Assembly: GCA_015055655.1 (NCBI GenBank)
Contig: SVHW01000011.1
Coordinates: 1-40,316, forward strand
Direction: 5' to 3'
DNA length: 40,316 bases
From: Clostridiales bacterium
GTDB lineage: Bacteria; Bacillota; Clostridia; Christensenellales; Borkfalkiaceae
Shown here one piece after another: positions 1 to 6,810 of the stretch (positions are counted from its first letter, which is position 1; each line of letters starts with the position of its first letter). The notes under the pieces were generated by a model. The model was given only the letters and a program-made list of their open reading frames with translations, had not been told where the DNA came from and searched no databases. A program made the translations under genes and the position numbers.

Positions 1-17
1 ATGATGCGCTTTTGTGT

Positions 18-94
18 GGCCCAATAGCTCAGTTGGTTAGAGCGCCAGCCTGTCACGCTGGAGGTCGACGGTTCGAGCCCGTTTTGGGTCGCCA
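18..94 (+). tRNA. tRNA-Asp (GTC)
   Basis: A complete cloverleaf with encoded CCA. The acceptor arm at 18-24 pairs with 84-90. The anticodon stem ccagc/gctgg encloses the loop ctgtcac, giving anticodon GTC. The T-loop ttcgagc is canonical. It is the first gene of a short tRNA cluster that may continue to the left of the window. Confidence 0.97.
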
Positions 95-99
95 CATAT

Positions 100-175
100 G
101 CCTTGGTAGCTCAGTCGGTAGAGCAGCAGACTGAAAATCTGCCTGTCGGTGGTTCGATTCCGCCCCAAGGCACCA
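100..175 (+). tRNA. tRNA-Phe (GAA)
   Basis: A complete cloverleaf with encoded CCA. The acceptor arm gccttgg pairs with ccaaggc. The anticodon stem gcaga/tctgc closes a ctgaaaa loop with anticodon GAA. It lies 5 bases after tRNA-Asp, so the two are probably one transcript. Confidence 0.97.
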
Positions 176-176
176 C

Positions 177-209
177 AAAAAGTGGCGTCCTGTAAGGATA
201 ACGCTTTTT
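177..209 (+). terminator. probable terminator after tRNA-Asp/tRNA-Phe
   Basis: An imperfect hairpin (arms 177-190 and 196-209, loop tgtaa) with an A-run on the left arm and a T-run at the right end. A small internal mismatch lies in the middle of the stem. It would separate the Asp-Phe unit from the Thr-Tyr unit. Confidence 0.55.
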
Positions 210-267
210 GTAATAACTTTGGCGATGCGAGAAACTTTGCATTGTTGTTAGTAGCCAAATACACCAC

Positions 268-343
268 GCCGGTGTAGCTCAATTGGCAGAGCAGCTGATT
301 TGTAATCAGCAGGTTGTGGGTTCGAGTCCAATCACCGGCTCCA
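268..343 (+). tRNA. tRNA-Thr (TGT)
   Basis: A complete cloverleaf with encoded CCA. The acceptor arm gccggtg pairs with caccggc. The anticodon stem gctga/tcagc encloses tttgtaa, giving anticodon TGT. The T-loop is ttcgagt. Confidence 0.97.
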
Positions 344-362
344 CAACAAAACAATTTAATAC

Positions 363-447
363 GGGCAGATTCCAGAGCGGCCAAATGGATCAGACTGTAA
401 ATCTGACGTCTTCGACTTCGGTGGTTCGAATCCACCTCTGCCCACCA
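363..447 (+). tRNA. tRNA-Tyr (GTA), probable integration site
   Basis: A class II tRNA with a long variable arm and encoded CCA. The acceptor arm gggcaga pairs with tctgccc. The anticodon stem tcaga/tctga encloses ctgtaaa, giving GTA. Its last 25 bases plus 5 following bases are repeated exactly at 6484-6513. This suggests the gene was used as an attachment site and that its present 3' end came in with the inserted DNA, leaving the tRNA intact. Confidence 0.97.
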
Positions 448-452
448 CAAAA
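423..452 (+). repeat. 30-bp direct repeat, left copy (candidate attL)
   Basis: Thirty bases covering the T-arm, acceptor 3' strand, CCA and the trailing cacaaaa of tRNA-Tyr are identical to 6484-6513. The bases just outside differ (t versus a on the left, g versus a on the right). A tRNA 3' end repeated on both sides of a gene block is the classic mark of site-specific integration. Confidence 0.8.
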
Positions 453-478
453 GAGCATCCCGTTTGGGATGCTCTTTT
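449..478 (+). terminator. terminator after tRNA-Thr/tRNA-Tyr
   Basis: A perfect 13-bp hairpin (449-461 with 466-478, loop gttt). The right arm ends in a short T-run. It follows the tRNA-Tyr CCA directly. Confidence 0.85.
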
Positions 479-617
479 GTGGTGTACGGGGTAACTAAGC
501 GAACTCCGTTTTATCGGTGGTTCGTGCGAGGAGTGAGAAACGAACGGGTAAAATAAGGAGATAAGGTATGCAAGCGACGAAGCTCTCGCTAAGCGAGACT
601 GCAGCTCTGCCCACCAA
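479..617. other. non-coding stretch with a split partial copy of the tRNA-Tyr 3' end
   Basis: Eleven bases at 514-524 match tRNA-Tyr 418-428, and twelve bases at 605-616 match 436-447. In the tRNA these are separated by 7 bases; here by 80. The 80-base filler holds an inverted repeat (520-525 with 540-545) and a near-palindrome tctcgct-a-agcgaga. A short reading frame with a good ribosome site (ATG at 568, 55 codons, stop at 733-735) crosses the following terminator and is probably not a gene. Confidence 0.5.
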
Positions 618-618
618 G

Positions 619-668
619 AGAAACCTAAATCGAACCACTTTGTTGGCGTTTAGGTTTCTATTTTTTTT
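619..668 (+). terminator. terminator after the partial tRNA 3' copy
   Basis: A perfect 11-bp hairpin (619-629 with 649-659, loop of 19 bases) followed by an eight-T run. It sits just after the 12-base copy of the tRNA-Tyr end, mirroring the hairpins after the other two copies. Confidence 0.75.
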
Positions 669-740
669 GCACAAAATTGAAGGATGTCTTTATTGTTTTA
701 CACTAAAAGGTTATAAAATTAATATAGAATATTAAAACTC

Positions 741-769
741 TTGACGGGAAAGGAAAAATATGCTAAAAT
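741..769 (+). promoter_or_regulatory. promoter of the BspA-like gene
   Basis: TTGACG (741-746), 17-bp spacer, TAAAAT (764-769). This is close to the sigma-70/SigA consensus. Transcription would begin near 776, exactly where the leader helix P1 starts, leaving a leader of about 180 bases. Confidence 0.8.
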
Positions 770-775
770 GAAAAT

Positions 776-941
776 GCGACGTAACTTAATATTTTCAGGT
801 GAAGTATACTTCTCGGGTAGAAGTGTACCTTTTCGCGTTACATAAATCTTTACTTGAAAATAGAGATATGGTTGCGTCGCGGCAAAGCGGAAAATCACTT
901 TTATCAGGTGTCGTCTGCTTTGTGGGCGACACTTTTTTTAT
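776..941 (+). promoter_or_regulatory. structured leader RNA: candidate riboswitch or attenuator
   Basis: Three helices nest inside one another. P1 pairs 776-785 with 871-880 (10 bp, one G-U). P2 pairs 791-797 with 855-861. P3 pairs 804-813 with 819-828 (loop cgggt). Downstream is an intrinsic terminator: stem 908-915/925-932, then seven T. An alternative helix pairs 876-880 with 926-930 and 883-888 with 917-922, using the right strand of P1 and the loop and right arm of the terminator. P1 and this antiterminator exclude each other, which is how transcriptional riboswitches work. If P1 is stabilised, the terminator forms and the adhesin gene is off. I do not recognise the aptamer as a known class. 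The pairings are seen; the function is inferred. Confidence 0.6.
908..939 (+). terminator. intrinsic terminator inside the BspA leader
   Basis: Stem 908-915/925-932 (8 bp with one G-U pair), loop of 9 bases, then a run of seven T. It ends about 15 bases before the start codon of the lipoprotein gene, so it can only act as conditional attenuation of that gene. Confidence 0.75.
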
Positions 942-953
942 TATAGGTGGACT

Positions 954-3900
954 ATGAAAAAAAGATTTTTAACATTACTTGTTACTCTCACGGCTATGCT
1001 TATGTGTATATTCGGTTTTTCTGCTTGTGGTAGGGTGGAATTTAAGGTAAACTTCGTGGTAGACGGCGCGGTATATTCTACGCTGAACACCAACGGCGAA
1101 GAAATTATCAAAATGCCCGAAAATCCCACGAAAGAAGATTATACTTTTGATGGCTGGTATTGGGACGAGGGTACTTGGCAAACGCCGTTTACGGCAAATT
1201 CCCTTTTAGACGCGCCCTTGTCTAGCGATATGAACGTATATTGCAAATGGAAACCGAACACTGTCAATGTGGAAAGTATCGCTTTCGATAAAACGGAAAT
1301 TTCGCTTCACGAAAACGATATAGCGTATCTCACTGCGACAATATTGCCTGAAAACGCTACGGATACGTCTGTTACATGGGAGAGTTCCAATACGTCTATC
1401 GCTACAGTTATTGGTGGAAAGGTGACTGCGATTCGTGTTGGTACGGCAACGATAAGCGCTACTACTACGGATGGTGGAAAAGTGGCTACTTGCGTTGTAA
1501 GTGTAGAGTCTATTCACGTGGAAAGCGTTTCCTTAAATATCACGTCGTTGACAATGAACAACGGCGAAAGCAAAACGTTGACGGCAACGGTACTGCCCAA
1601 TGATGCAACGGATAAAGGTGTGATTTGGCATAGCTCTAACGCTTCGATTGTAACGGTAGAAAATGGCGCAGTAGAAGCCGTTGGTTACGGCACGGCAACG
1701 ATTACCGTAACGACAATTGACGGCGAAAAAACGGCTACTTGCGTAATAGAAATAATAGAAGATAGAATTACGTTTGCAACGTTATCCGTTGACGGTGAAA
1801 CGGTATATGGGAAGGTGAGCAACGACACAACGACGTTCTCGTTTATCCAAGAAATAACTGAACACGGCAACGCCACCTATCAAATGTATAAAGAAATTAC
1901 TTGTGAAACGCTGATTGCTAGTAAATCGATTGCCTTGAAAGTGGGTGATAACACCGTTTACGTATTGCAAACGGTGGGTAGAGATTTAACGCTATACACG
2001 GTAACCGTGCGTCGTCGCCCTATGTATGACGTAACCTTTGATAGCAATGGTGGTACGGCGGTCGAAAAGCAGGTTATTGAGGAAGATTATTGCGCTACCG
2101 AGCCGATTACGACGAGAACGGGCTATGCTTTTGCTGGGTGGGATTACGATTTTTCTCAACCTATCACGCAAAACACTACGATAAAAGCAAATTGGACGGC
2201 AAACACCAATACGCCATATAAGGTAGAATATTACCTTCAAAACCTTGAAAACGACGATTATACGTTAGAAACGACGGAAAATAAAACGGGCACGTCGGAT
2301 ACGACGGCAAACGCGGAAATCAAAACGTTTGCTCACTTTACGCACGCGCCCAGTGAAACGGACAGTGGCAATATTGCACCCGATGGCTCGGCAGTGTTAA
2401 AGGTATATTATACGCGTGATAAATACACCGTTACGTTTGACGGCAACGGTGGTACGCTGGTAAACGGCGTTGATAGCCAAATAATAAAATACGGTGGGGA
2501 AGCAACCGCACCTACGTATGAAAGGGAAGGGTATACTTTTGATGGTTATGATAAGGCATTTACAAATATCAGTGAAGATACCATTGTAACGGCAAAATGG
2601 CAAATCAATCAATATACCCTTACCATTGTGTATGGCAACGGGCAAGAAGATAAAGTTATCACGCAAGATTATAACACGCCTATCGAAACAATTGCAGTCC
2701 CCGAACAACGCGCTGGATATGATTTTGATGGCTGGGATGCAATGCCTGAGACAATGCCTGCAAAAAATATGACGGTAAAGGCGAAATGGAAGGCAATTTA
2801 TAAGCTCTCGGGCGGTACGATTACGGGTTTGACAGATTACGGCAAAGCAAATTACACCGCATTAGATATCCCGTCGGCAATAGACGGCGTGGATATTACA
2901 AGCATAGGAGATTATGCGTTCTATAATTGCTACAGCTTAACAGAAGTCACAATTCCCGACAGCGTAACGAACATTAGTGAAGGGGCTTTTCGTGGATGCA
3001 GTGGTTTAACGGAAATCACGTTGCCGTTTGTGGGTGCAAGCAAGGGTGCTACGGGGTATAAATCGGTATTTGGATACATCTTTGGATATACCGCTTCGTC
3101 AAGCGATTCTACCATTAGTGGTGCAACGTATCAATATTATTATGATAACAATTATTATCATTATTATATACCTACGTCGTTAAAGAAAGTAACGATAACG
3201 GGCGGTCAGATAAACTCCGATGCGTTCTATAATTGTTCTAGCTTAACGGGTGTAGTAATTGGGGATAGTGTAACAAGAATTGGCTATGAAGCGTTCTGTG
3301 CTTGCAGTGGTTTAACGGAAATAATAATACCCAACAGTGTAACGAGCATAGGCAATTATGCGTTCTATGATTGTGACGGCTTAATGAGCGTAGAAATAGG
3401 AGACAGTGTAACGAGTATTGGCGATTATGCGTTCCGTACTTGCAGTGGTTTAACGGAAATAATAATCCCCAACAGTGTAACGAGCATAGGCAATTATGCG
3501 TTCTATGATTGTGACGGCTTAATGAGCGTAGTCATTGGTGACAGTGTAGAAAGCATTGGCTATGAAGCGTTCTATAATTGCTCCGGCTTAACGAGCGTAG
3601 AAATAGGCGACAGCGTAAAAACGATTAGCACTTCTGCGTTCTCTTATTGCAACAGCTTAACGAGTGTAGAAATAGGAGACAGTGTAGAAAGTATTGGCGA
3701 AGGGGCTTTCCGTGGATGCAGAGGTTTAACGGAAATCACGTTGCCGTTTGTGGGGGCAAGCAAGGATGCAACATGGTATCAATCGGTATTTGGGTATATC
3801 TTTGGATATACTACTCGTTCAAGCTCTTCTACCATCAGCGGTGCAACGTATCAATATAATAAAGGGAACAAGTATTATCATTATTATATACCTACGTCGT

Positions 3901-5249
3901 TAAAGAAAGTAACGATAACGGGCGGTCAGATAAACTCCGATGCGTTCTATAATTGTTCTAGCTTAACGAGTGTAGTAATTGGTGACAGTGTAGAAAGCAT
4001 TGGCTATGAAGCGTTCTATAATTGCTCCAGCCTAACGAGCGTAGAAATAGGCGATAGTGTAAAAATGATTTGCACTTCTGCGTTCTATTCTTGTTACAGA
4101 TTGACGGAAATCATAATCCCTGACAGCGTAACAAGCATTCACTATTCTGCGTTCAAAGGTTGCACCAGTTTAACCTATAATACATATGGCAATTGTAAAT
4201 ATTTAGGCGGCAAAGATAACCCTTATTACGCGTTGATAGAAACGGTATATGATGATTACAGCAGCTATACAATCCACGAAGATACGAAGATAATTGCTGA
4301 AAACGTGTTCAAAAATTGCGACAGGTTAACGGAAATAATAATCCCTGACAGTGTAACAAGCATTGGCGGTTCTGCGTTCTATGATTGCGACAGCTTAACG
4401 AGTGTAGAAATCGGTGACAGCGTAACAAGCATTGGCAATTATGCGTTCAAAGATTGTGACAGCTTAACGGAAATAATCATCCCTGACAGTGTAACAAGCA
4501 TTGACTATGAAGCGTTCTATGATTGCGACTGCTTAACGAATGTAGAAATTGGTGACAGCGTAACAAGCATTGGCGAACGTGCGTTCTATGATTGTGACAG
4601 CTTAACGGAAATAATCATCCCTGACAGTGTAACAAGCATTGGCGATTCTGCGTTCTCTTCTTGCGGCAGCTTAACCTATAACACATATGGCAATTGTAAA
4701 TATTTGGGCAGCAAAGATAACCCTTATTACGCGTTGATAGGAACAGTAAATGATGATTACAGCAGTTATACAATCAACGAAGATACGAAGATAATTGTGG
4801 GTAGTGCATTTTGGGGTTGTTCTCATATGGGTAGAATTGTCATCCCTGACAGTGTAACGAGCATTGGCGATTATGCGTTCTATTATTGTGACAGCTTAAC
4901 GAGTGTAGAAATCGGTGACAGCGTAACAAGCATTGGCAATTATGCGTTCTATTATTGTACCAGCTTAACGAATGTAGTAATCGGTGACAGCGTAACAAGC
5001 ATTGACGCTTATGCGTTCTATAATTGCGATAGCTTAACGGAAATAATCATCCCTGACAGTGTAATTGTTATTGATTGTTGTGCGTTCTTTTGTTGTGATC
5101 AATTAACCATATTTTGTGAAAGTGATAGTAAATTGGAAGGTTGGGACGATTATTGGAATTGTTGTTTTAGAGTTTGGTCTGATACATCTCAGAAATTCAT
5201 AAATGTTTCTTATCTATCTGTTGTTTGGGGATATGTAGATACGAATTAA
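954..5249 (+). CDS. BspA-like leucine-rich-repeat surface lipoprotein with Big2 and InlB-type repeats
   Basis: A 1431-residue exported lipoprotein. Residues 1-25 form a lipoprotein signal peptide ending FSAC, with lipidated Cys25. Next come a Listeria-Bacteroides (InlB B-type) repeat at about 30-85, two Big2 immunoglobulin-like domains at about 103-265, and further InlB/MucBP-like repeats at about 360-610 with FDGW/FAGW motifs. Residues 615-1385 are tandem 23-residue LRR_5 repeats of the form SVTSIGDYAFYNC-SLTEIIIPD, and a short unique tail follows. There is no LPXTG, so anchoring is by lipid. BspA-like proteins of this kind bind host matrix or other bacteria; the ligand here is unknown. The ATG has a GGTGG-type site 6 bases upstream and is controlled by the structured leader. 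The gene fills most of the tRNA-Tyr island and is followed 38 bases later by a GIY-YIG gene. Confidence 0.9.
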   Translation: MKKRFLTLLVTLTAMLMCIFGFSACGRVEFKVNFVVDGAVYSTLNTNGEEIIKMPENPTKEDYTFDGWYWDEGTWQTPFTANSLLDAPLSSDMNVYCKWKPNTVNVESIAFDKTEISLHENDIAYLTATILPENATDTSVTWESSNTSIATVIGGKVTAIRVGTATISATTTDGGKVATCVVSVESIHVESVSLNITSLTMNNGESKTLTATVLPNDATDKGVIWHSSNASIVTVENGAVEAVGYGTATITVTTIDGEKTATCVIEIIEDRITFATLSVDGETVYGKVSNDTTTFSFIQEITEHGNATYQMYKEITCETLIASKSIALKVGDNTVYVLQTVGRDLTLYTVTVRRRPMYDVTFDSNGGTAVEKQVIEEDYCATEPITTRTGYAFAGWDYDFSQPITQNTTIKANWTANTNTPYKVEYYLQNLENDDYTLETTENKTGTSDTTANAEIKTFAHFTHAPSETDSGNIAPDGSAVLKVYYTRDKYTVTFDGNGGTLVNGVDSQIIKYGGEATAPTYEREGYTFDGYDKAFTNISEDTIVTAKWQINQYTLTIVYGNGQEDKVITQDYNTPIETIAVPEQRAGYDFDGWDAMPETMPAKNMTVKAKWKAIYKLSGGTITGLTDYGKANYTALDIPSAIDGVDITSIGDYAFYNCYSLTEVTIPDSVTNISEGAFRGCSGLTEITLPFVGASKGATGYKSVFGYIFGYTASSSDSTISGATYQYYYDNNYYHYYIPTSLKKVTITGGQINSDAFYNCSSLTGVVIGDSVTRIGYEAFCACSGLTEIIIPNSVTSIGNYAFYDCDGLMSVEIGDSVTSIGDYAFRTCSGLTEIIIPNSVTSIGNYAFYDCDGLMSVVIGDSVESIGYEAFYNCSGLTSVEIGDSVKTISTSAFSYCNSLTSVEIGDSVESIGEGAFRGCRGLTEITLPFVGASKDATWYQSVFGYIFGYTTRSSSSTISGATYQYNKGNKYYHYYIPTSLKKVTITGGQINSDAFYNCSSLTSVVIGDSVESIGYEAFYNCSSLTSVEIGDSVKMICTSAFYSCYRLTEIIIPDSVTSIHYSAFKGCTSLTYNTYGNCKYLGGKDNPYYALIETVYDDYSSYTIHEDTKIIAENVFKNCDRLTEIIIPDSVTSIGGSAFYDCDSLTSVEIGDSVTSIGNYAFKDCDSLTEIIIPDSVTSIDYEAFYDCDCLTNVEIGDSVTSIGERAFYDCDSLTEIIIPDSVTSIGDSAFSSCGSLTYNTYGNCKYLGSKDNPYYALIGTVNDDYSSYTINEDTKIIVGSAFWGCSHMGRIVIPDSVTSIGDYAFYYCDSLTSVEIGDSVTSIGNYAFYYCTSLTNVVIGDSVTSIDAYAFYNCDSLTEIIIPDSVIVIDCCAFFCCDQLTIFCESDSKLEGWDDYWNCCFRVWSDTSQKFINVSYLSVVWGYVDTN
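2980..3245 (+). repeat. intragenic 720-bp-offset duplication, first copy
   Basis: This block of about 265 bases recurs with a few substitutions at 3700-3965, exactly 720 bases (240 codons) later. It encodes a GAFRGC repeat, an insertion containing VFGYIFGYT, and the following LRR unit. It looks like a segmental duplication of several LRR units. Confidence 0.85.
3700..3965 (+). repeat. intragenic 720-bp-offset duplication, second copy
   Basis: Second copy of 2980-3245. The flanks are identical over long runs (for example from the lysine codons at 3901 onward). The differences cluster in the middle, where the two loops read differently. Confidence 0.85.
4170..4297 (+). repeat. intragenic 501-bp-offset duplication, first copy
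   Basis: About 125 bases encoding a non-LRR insert (YNTYGNCKYLG followed by DNPYYALI) recur at 4671-4798, an offset of 501 bases or 167 codons. The insert interrupts the 23-residue LRR_5 register in both places. Confidence 0.8.
4671..4798 (+). repeat. intragenic 501-bp-offset duplication, second copy
   Basis: Second copy of 4170-4297, with several base changes. Together with the 720-base pair it shows the LRR region grew by in-frame duplication. Confidence 0.8.
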
Positions 5250-5287
5250 AATTTGGTTTTAAGGAACAAGCGAAAAGGAGAAATTTT

Positions 5288-5761
5288 ATGGCAAACATTG
5301 TAGTAGATACTATTATTAAAGTAGTTGGTGCTGATATTAGGAATTATATAGAAGGAAAAGTTCAATGGCAAGAAGGTAATAAACCCAAGTTGCAAGAGCG
5401 AGGTGGCGTTTATGGTATTGCTATCAAATTGGCAACCAGTGAAGCTGAAGAGTTTTTTTTGCAACATAAAGATGAAAAAAAAGACTTAAATTTTTATGAT
5501 TGGATACCACTTGGCGAGAAAGGATTGGAAAACTATTATCCTTTATATTGGGGAAAAGATATTAATTTAGGGTTTAGACTTTTTGAGCATATGAAATCGA
5601 GTAAATCTACAGCGAGTGTGCAATTAGACCAACGAACGGATTTGATTGGTAGAGATATTATTTATGGTGCAGTCTTTTGCTCTAAAAATGCAGAAAACGA
5701 AAAGCTATTGCGTCAAAAATATCCTGATATTTTCAAAACGAAAAAATTAAAAATGGAATAG
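5288..5761 (+). CDS. GIY-YIG superfamily nuclease-like protein
   Basis: A 157-residue cytoplasmic protein. The start is set by AAAGGAG at 5274-5280, 7 bases before ATG 5288; a longer in-frame start at 5225 would overlap the BspA gene and lacks such a site. The GIY-YIG signature is visible: GVYGI at 40-44, then LYWGKDINLGFRLFEH at 86-101. The second Tyr is Y87 with G89, and R97 sits at the catalytic Arg position. E138 is a possible metal-binding Glu; the conserved terminal Asn of the fold is not evident. The family cuts DNA in homing, repair and restriction; the role here is unknown. It follows the BspA gene by 38 bases and precedes an HNH-like gene by about 20, suggesting one transcript and a mobile-element origin. 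Confidence 0.6.
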   Translation: MANIVVDTIIKVVGADIRNYIEGKVQWQEGNKPKLQERGGVYGIAIKLATSEAEEFFLQHKDEKKDLNFYDWIPLGEKGLENYYPLYWGKDINLGFRLFEHMKSSKSTASVQLDQRTDLIGRDIIYGAVFCSKNAENEKLLRQKYPDIFKTKKLKME

Positions 5762-5782
5762 GGAAATGGGATAATTGGTGCG

Positions 5783-6116
5783 ATGAAAAAAACATTTTTT
5801 GACTACTCGACAAAAAAGAGAAATGATGGGGAATACTCCTAAGTTTTGCGCTCATTGTGGTATTTCCGAGACGGATTGTAGAGACTTCTTCATGAGCCAT
5901 TGGGATTTTACGCGTGGTGGACATCGAGGTCTTAGTTTAGAGGTTGATAGAATTGATTCTAATGGGGATTATCAATCTGGAAATGTTGTTTGGGCTTGTT
6001 ATCCTTGTAATAATAGTAAAAGTAATTATTGCAATACAATGGCTGAGTTTGAGCCTATAGCAAAGGGTATCCGCGATGTTTGGATAGTGCGAGGGTACCA
6101 CCCTAAGAAAGTGTAA
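5783..6116 (+). pseudogene. HNH-like endonuclease gene, apparently frameshifted
   Basis: Two overlapping frames seem to be one gene. From ATG 5783 the frame reads MKKTFFDYSTKKRNDG and then stops at 5842. The frame open from 5787 to 6116 carries NTPKFCAHCGISE and the rest. Removing one G from the GGGG run at 5828-5831 joins them into a continuous protein of about 110 residues. The downstream part has two CxxC pairs (CAHC and CYPC), a DRID motif where many HNH proteins have DH, and GNVVWACYPCNNSK supplying the Asn and the second zinc pair. Without the fix, translation could start at TTG 5799 or ATG 5823/5826, none with a good ribosome site. The error could be a real mutation or a sequencing error. 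It follows the GIY-YIG gene by 21 bases. Confidence 0.55.
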
Positions 6117-6483
6117 AAATACATAGCCCATAAAAAATCCTTAAAATATATCCAGTCTTTATTTTTTATAAAATTGACTAAATTTCATTCTAATACCGCC
6201 AATAAGTTTTCACGCTTATTTGGCGGTATTTTTCTTTTAAAGTGCAGAAATGCGGAAAAAAATTGCACTTTGAGAAATTGAAATAAATTATTGGAAAGAG
6301 GAGTCCTATATGTATGGTTTGTATTGAATCCTAAAAACTAACAATCCATAAGGGTGGTTAGTTGCTTTTATAGGTGAAAATAGTTGTGTGGTAATACGAA
6401 AATGCAGTGCCAATTTTTGGGGTGTTATTGGGAGAAAGGGGCTGAGTCCCTTGAAAAACCTAGCTTTTTTAAGATTTTCTATA
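6117..6483. other. AT-rich non-coding right end of the tRNA-Tyr island
   Basis: About 370 bases without a convincing gene. They contain a terminator (6193-6231), a 7-bp inverted repeat (6336-6342 with 6357-6363) and a small GC-rich hairpin near 6436-6450. Such paired sites beside a tRNA-end repeat could be integrase or excisionase binding sites, but nothing here proves that. I see no integrase remnant. Confidence 0.4.
6193..6236 (+). terminator. terminator downstream of the nuclease genes
   Basis: Hairpin with arms 6193-6207 and 6216-6231 (one bulged base) followed by TTTTTC. It would end the BspA/GIY-YIG/HNH transcript. Confidence 0.75.
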
Positions 6484-6513
6484 GGTTCGAATCCACCTCT
6501 GCCCACCACAAAA
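6484..6513 (+). repeat. 30-bp direct repeat, right copy (candidate attR)
   Basis: Identical over 30 bases to the end of tRNA-Tyr at 423-452, including the encoded CCA. No tRNA 5' half precedes it, so it is a stranded tRNA 3' end. It marks the right border of the island. Confidence 0.8.
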
Positions 6514-6539
6514 AGGACACCTTGTAGGGTGTCCTTTTT
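6510..6539 (+). terminator. terminator after the stranded tRNA-Tyr 3' end
   Basis: A perfect 12-bp hairpin (6510-6521 with 6528-6539) ending in five T. It is probably the original terminator of tRNA-Tyr, displaced about 6 kb by the insertion. Confidence 0.8.
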
Positions 6540-6633
6540 GTGTGTGGTTGCGGCTATTGATTATCTATAATACAATAGATAACGAATAAAAAATTGCCTT
6601 TATCAAAGAAACGACAGGGTTAAGTGATTTATC

Positions 6634-6753
6634 GTGAAAAAACTACTATTAAAATGCTATCCACGTTATATTTGTTCTGCGATAAATGTTGAGGAAGAGG
6701 ATTTGGGATGGCTGTTTGATAGAAGAAAGTACGTTTTTAAAAGAAGTATTTAA
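6634..6753 (+). CDS. possible small protein (39 residues), uncertain
   Basis: An open frame from GTG 6634 to TAA 6753 encodes a basic start (MKKLLLKCYPRY) and an acidic-aromatic middle (EEEDLGWLFDRRKY). No strong ribosome site or promoter precedes it and I do not recognise it. It could be a gene remnant at the island border or chance. Confidence 0.15.
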   Translation: MKKLLLKCYPRYICSAINVEEEDLGWLFDRRKYVFKRSI

Positions 6754-6760
6754 AAGGGGG

Positions 6761-6789
6761 TTGAAAAACGCGGTGAAAAGAGGTATAAT
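6761..6789 (+). promoter_or_regulatory. promoter of the CoA-disulfide reductase gene
   Basis: TTGAAA (6761-6766), 17-bp spacer, TATAAT (6784-6789). It overlaps an in-frame ATG at 6790, which therefore cannot be the start. AAAGGAGGGG at 6795-6804 places the start at 6811. Confidence 0.85.
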
Positions 6790-6810
6790 ATGACAAAGGA
6801 GGGGCTTATT

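Noticed and set aside
283-498. Plus-strand open frame across tRNA-Thr and tRNA-Tyr
   Set aside because: It is formed entirely by tRNA genes and their terminator.
568-735. A 55-codon frame with a good AAGGAG site, starting MQATKLSLSETAALPTKR
   Set aside because: It runs through the intrinsic terminator at 619-668 and the tRNA-end copy, and its C-terminal half is low-complexity AT-rich sequence. The start context is good, but the coding content is not credible.
2980-4800. CRISPR-like array suggested by regular short repeats
   Set aside because: The 69-base periodicity is the codon pattern of 23-residue LRR_5 repeats inside an uninterrupted reading frame, not identical repeats with unique spacers.
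6388-6570. 60-codon plus-strand frame spanning the right att repeat
   Set aside because: It overlaps the stranded tRNA end and the terminator and has no ribosome site.
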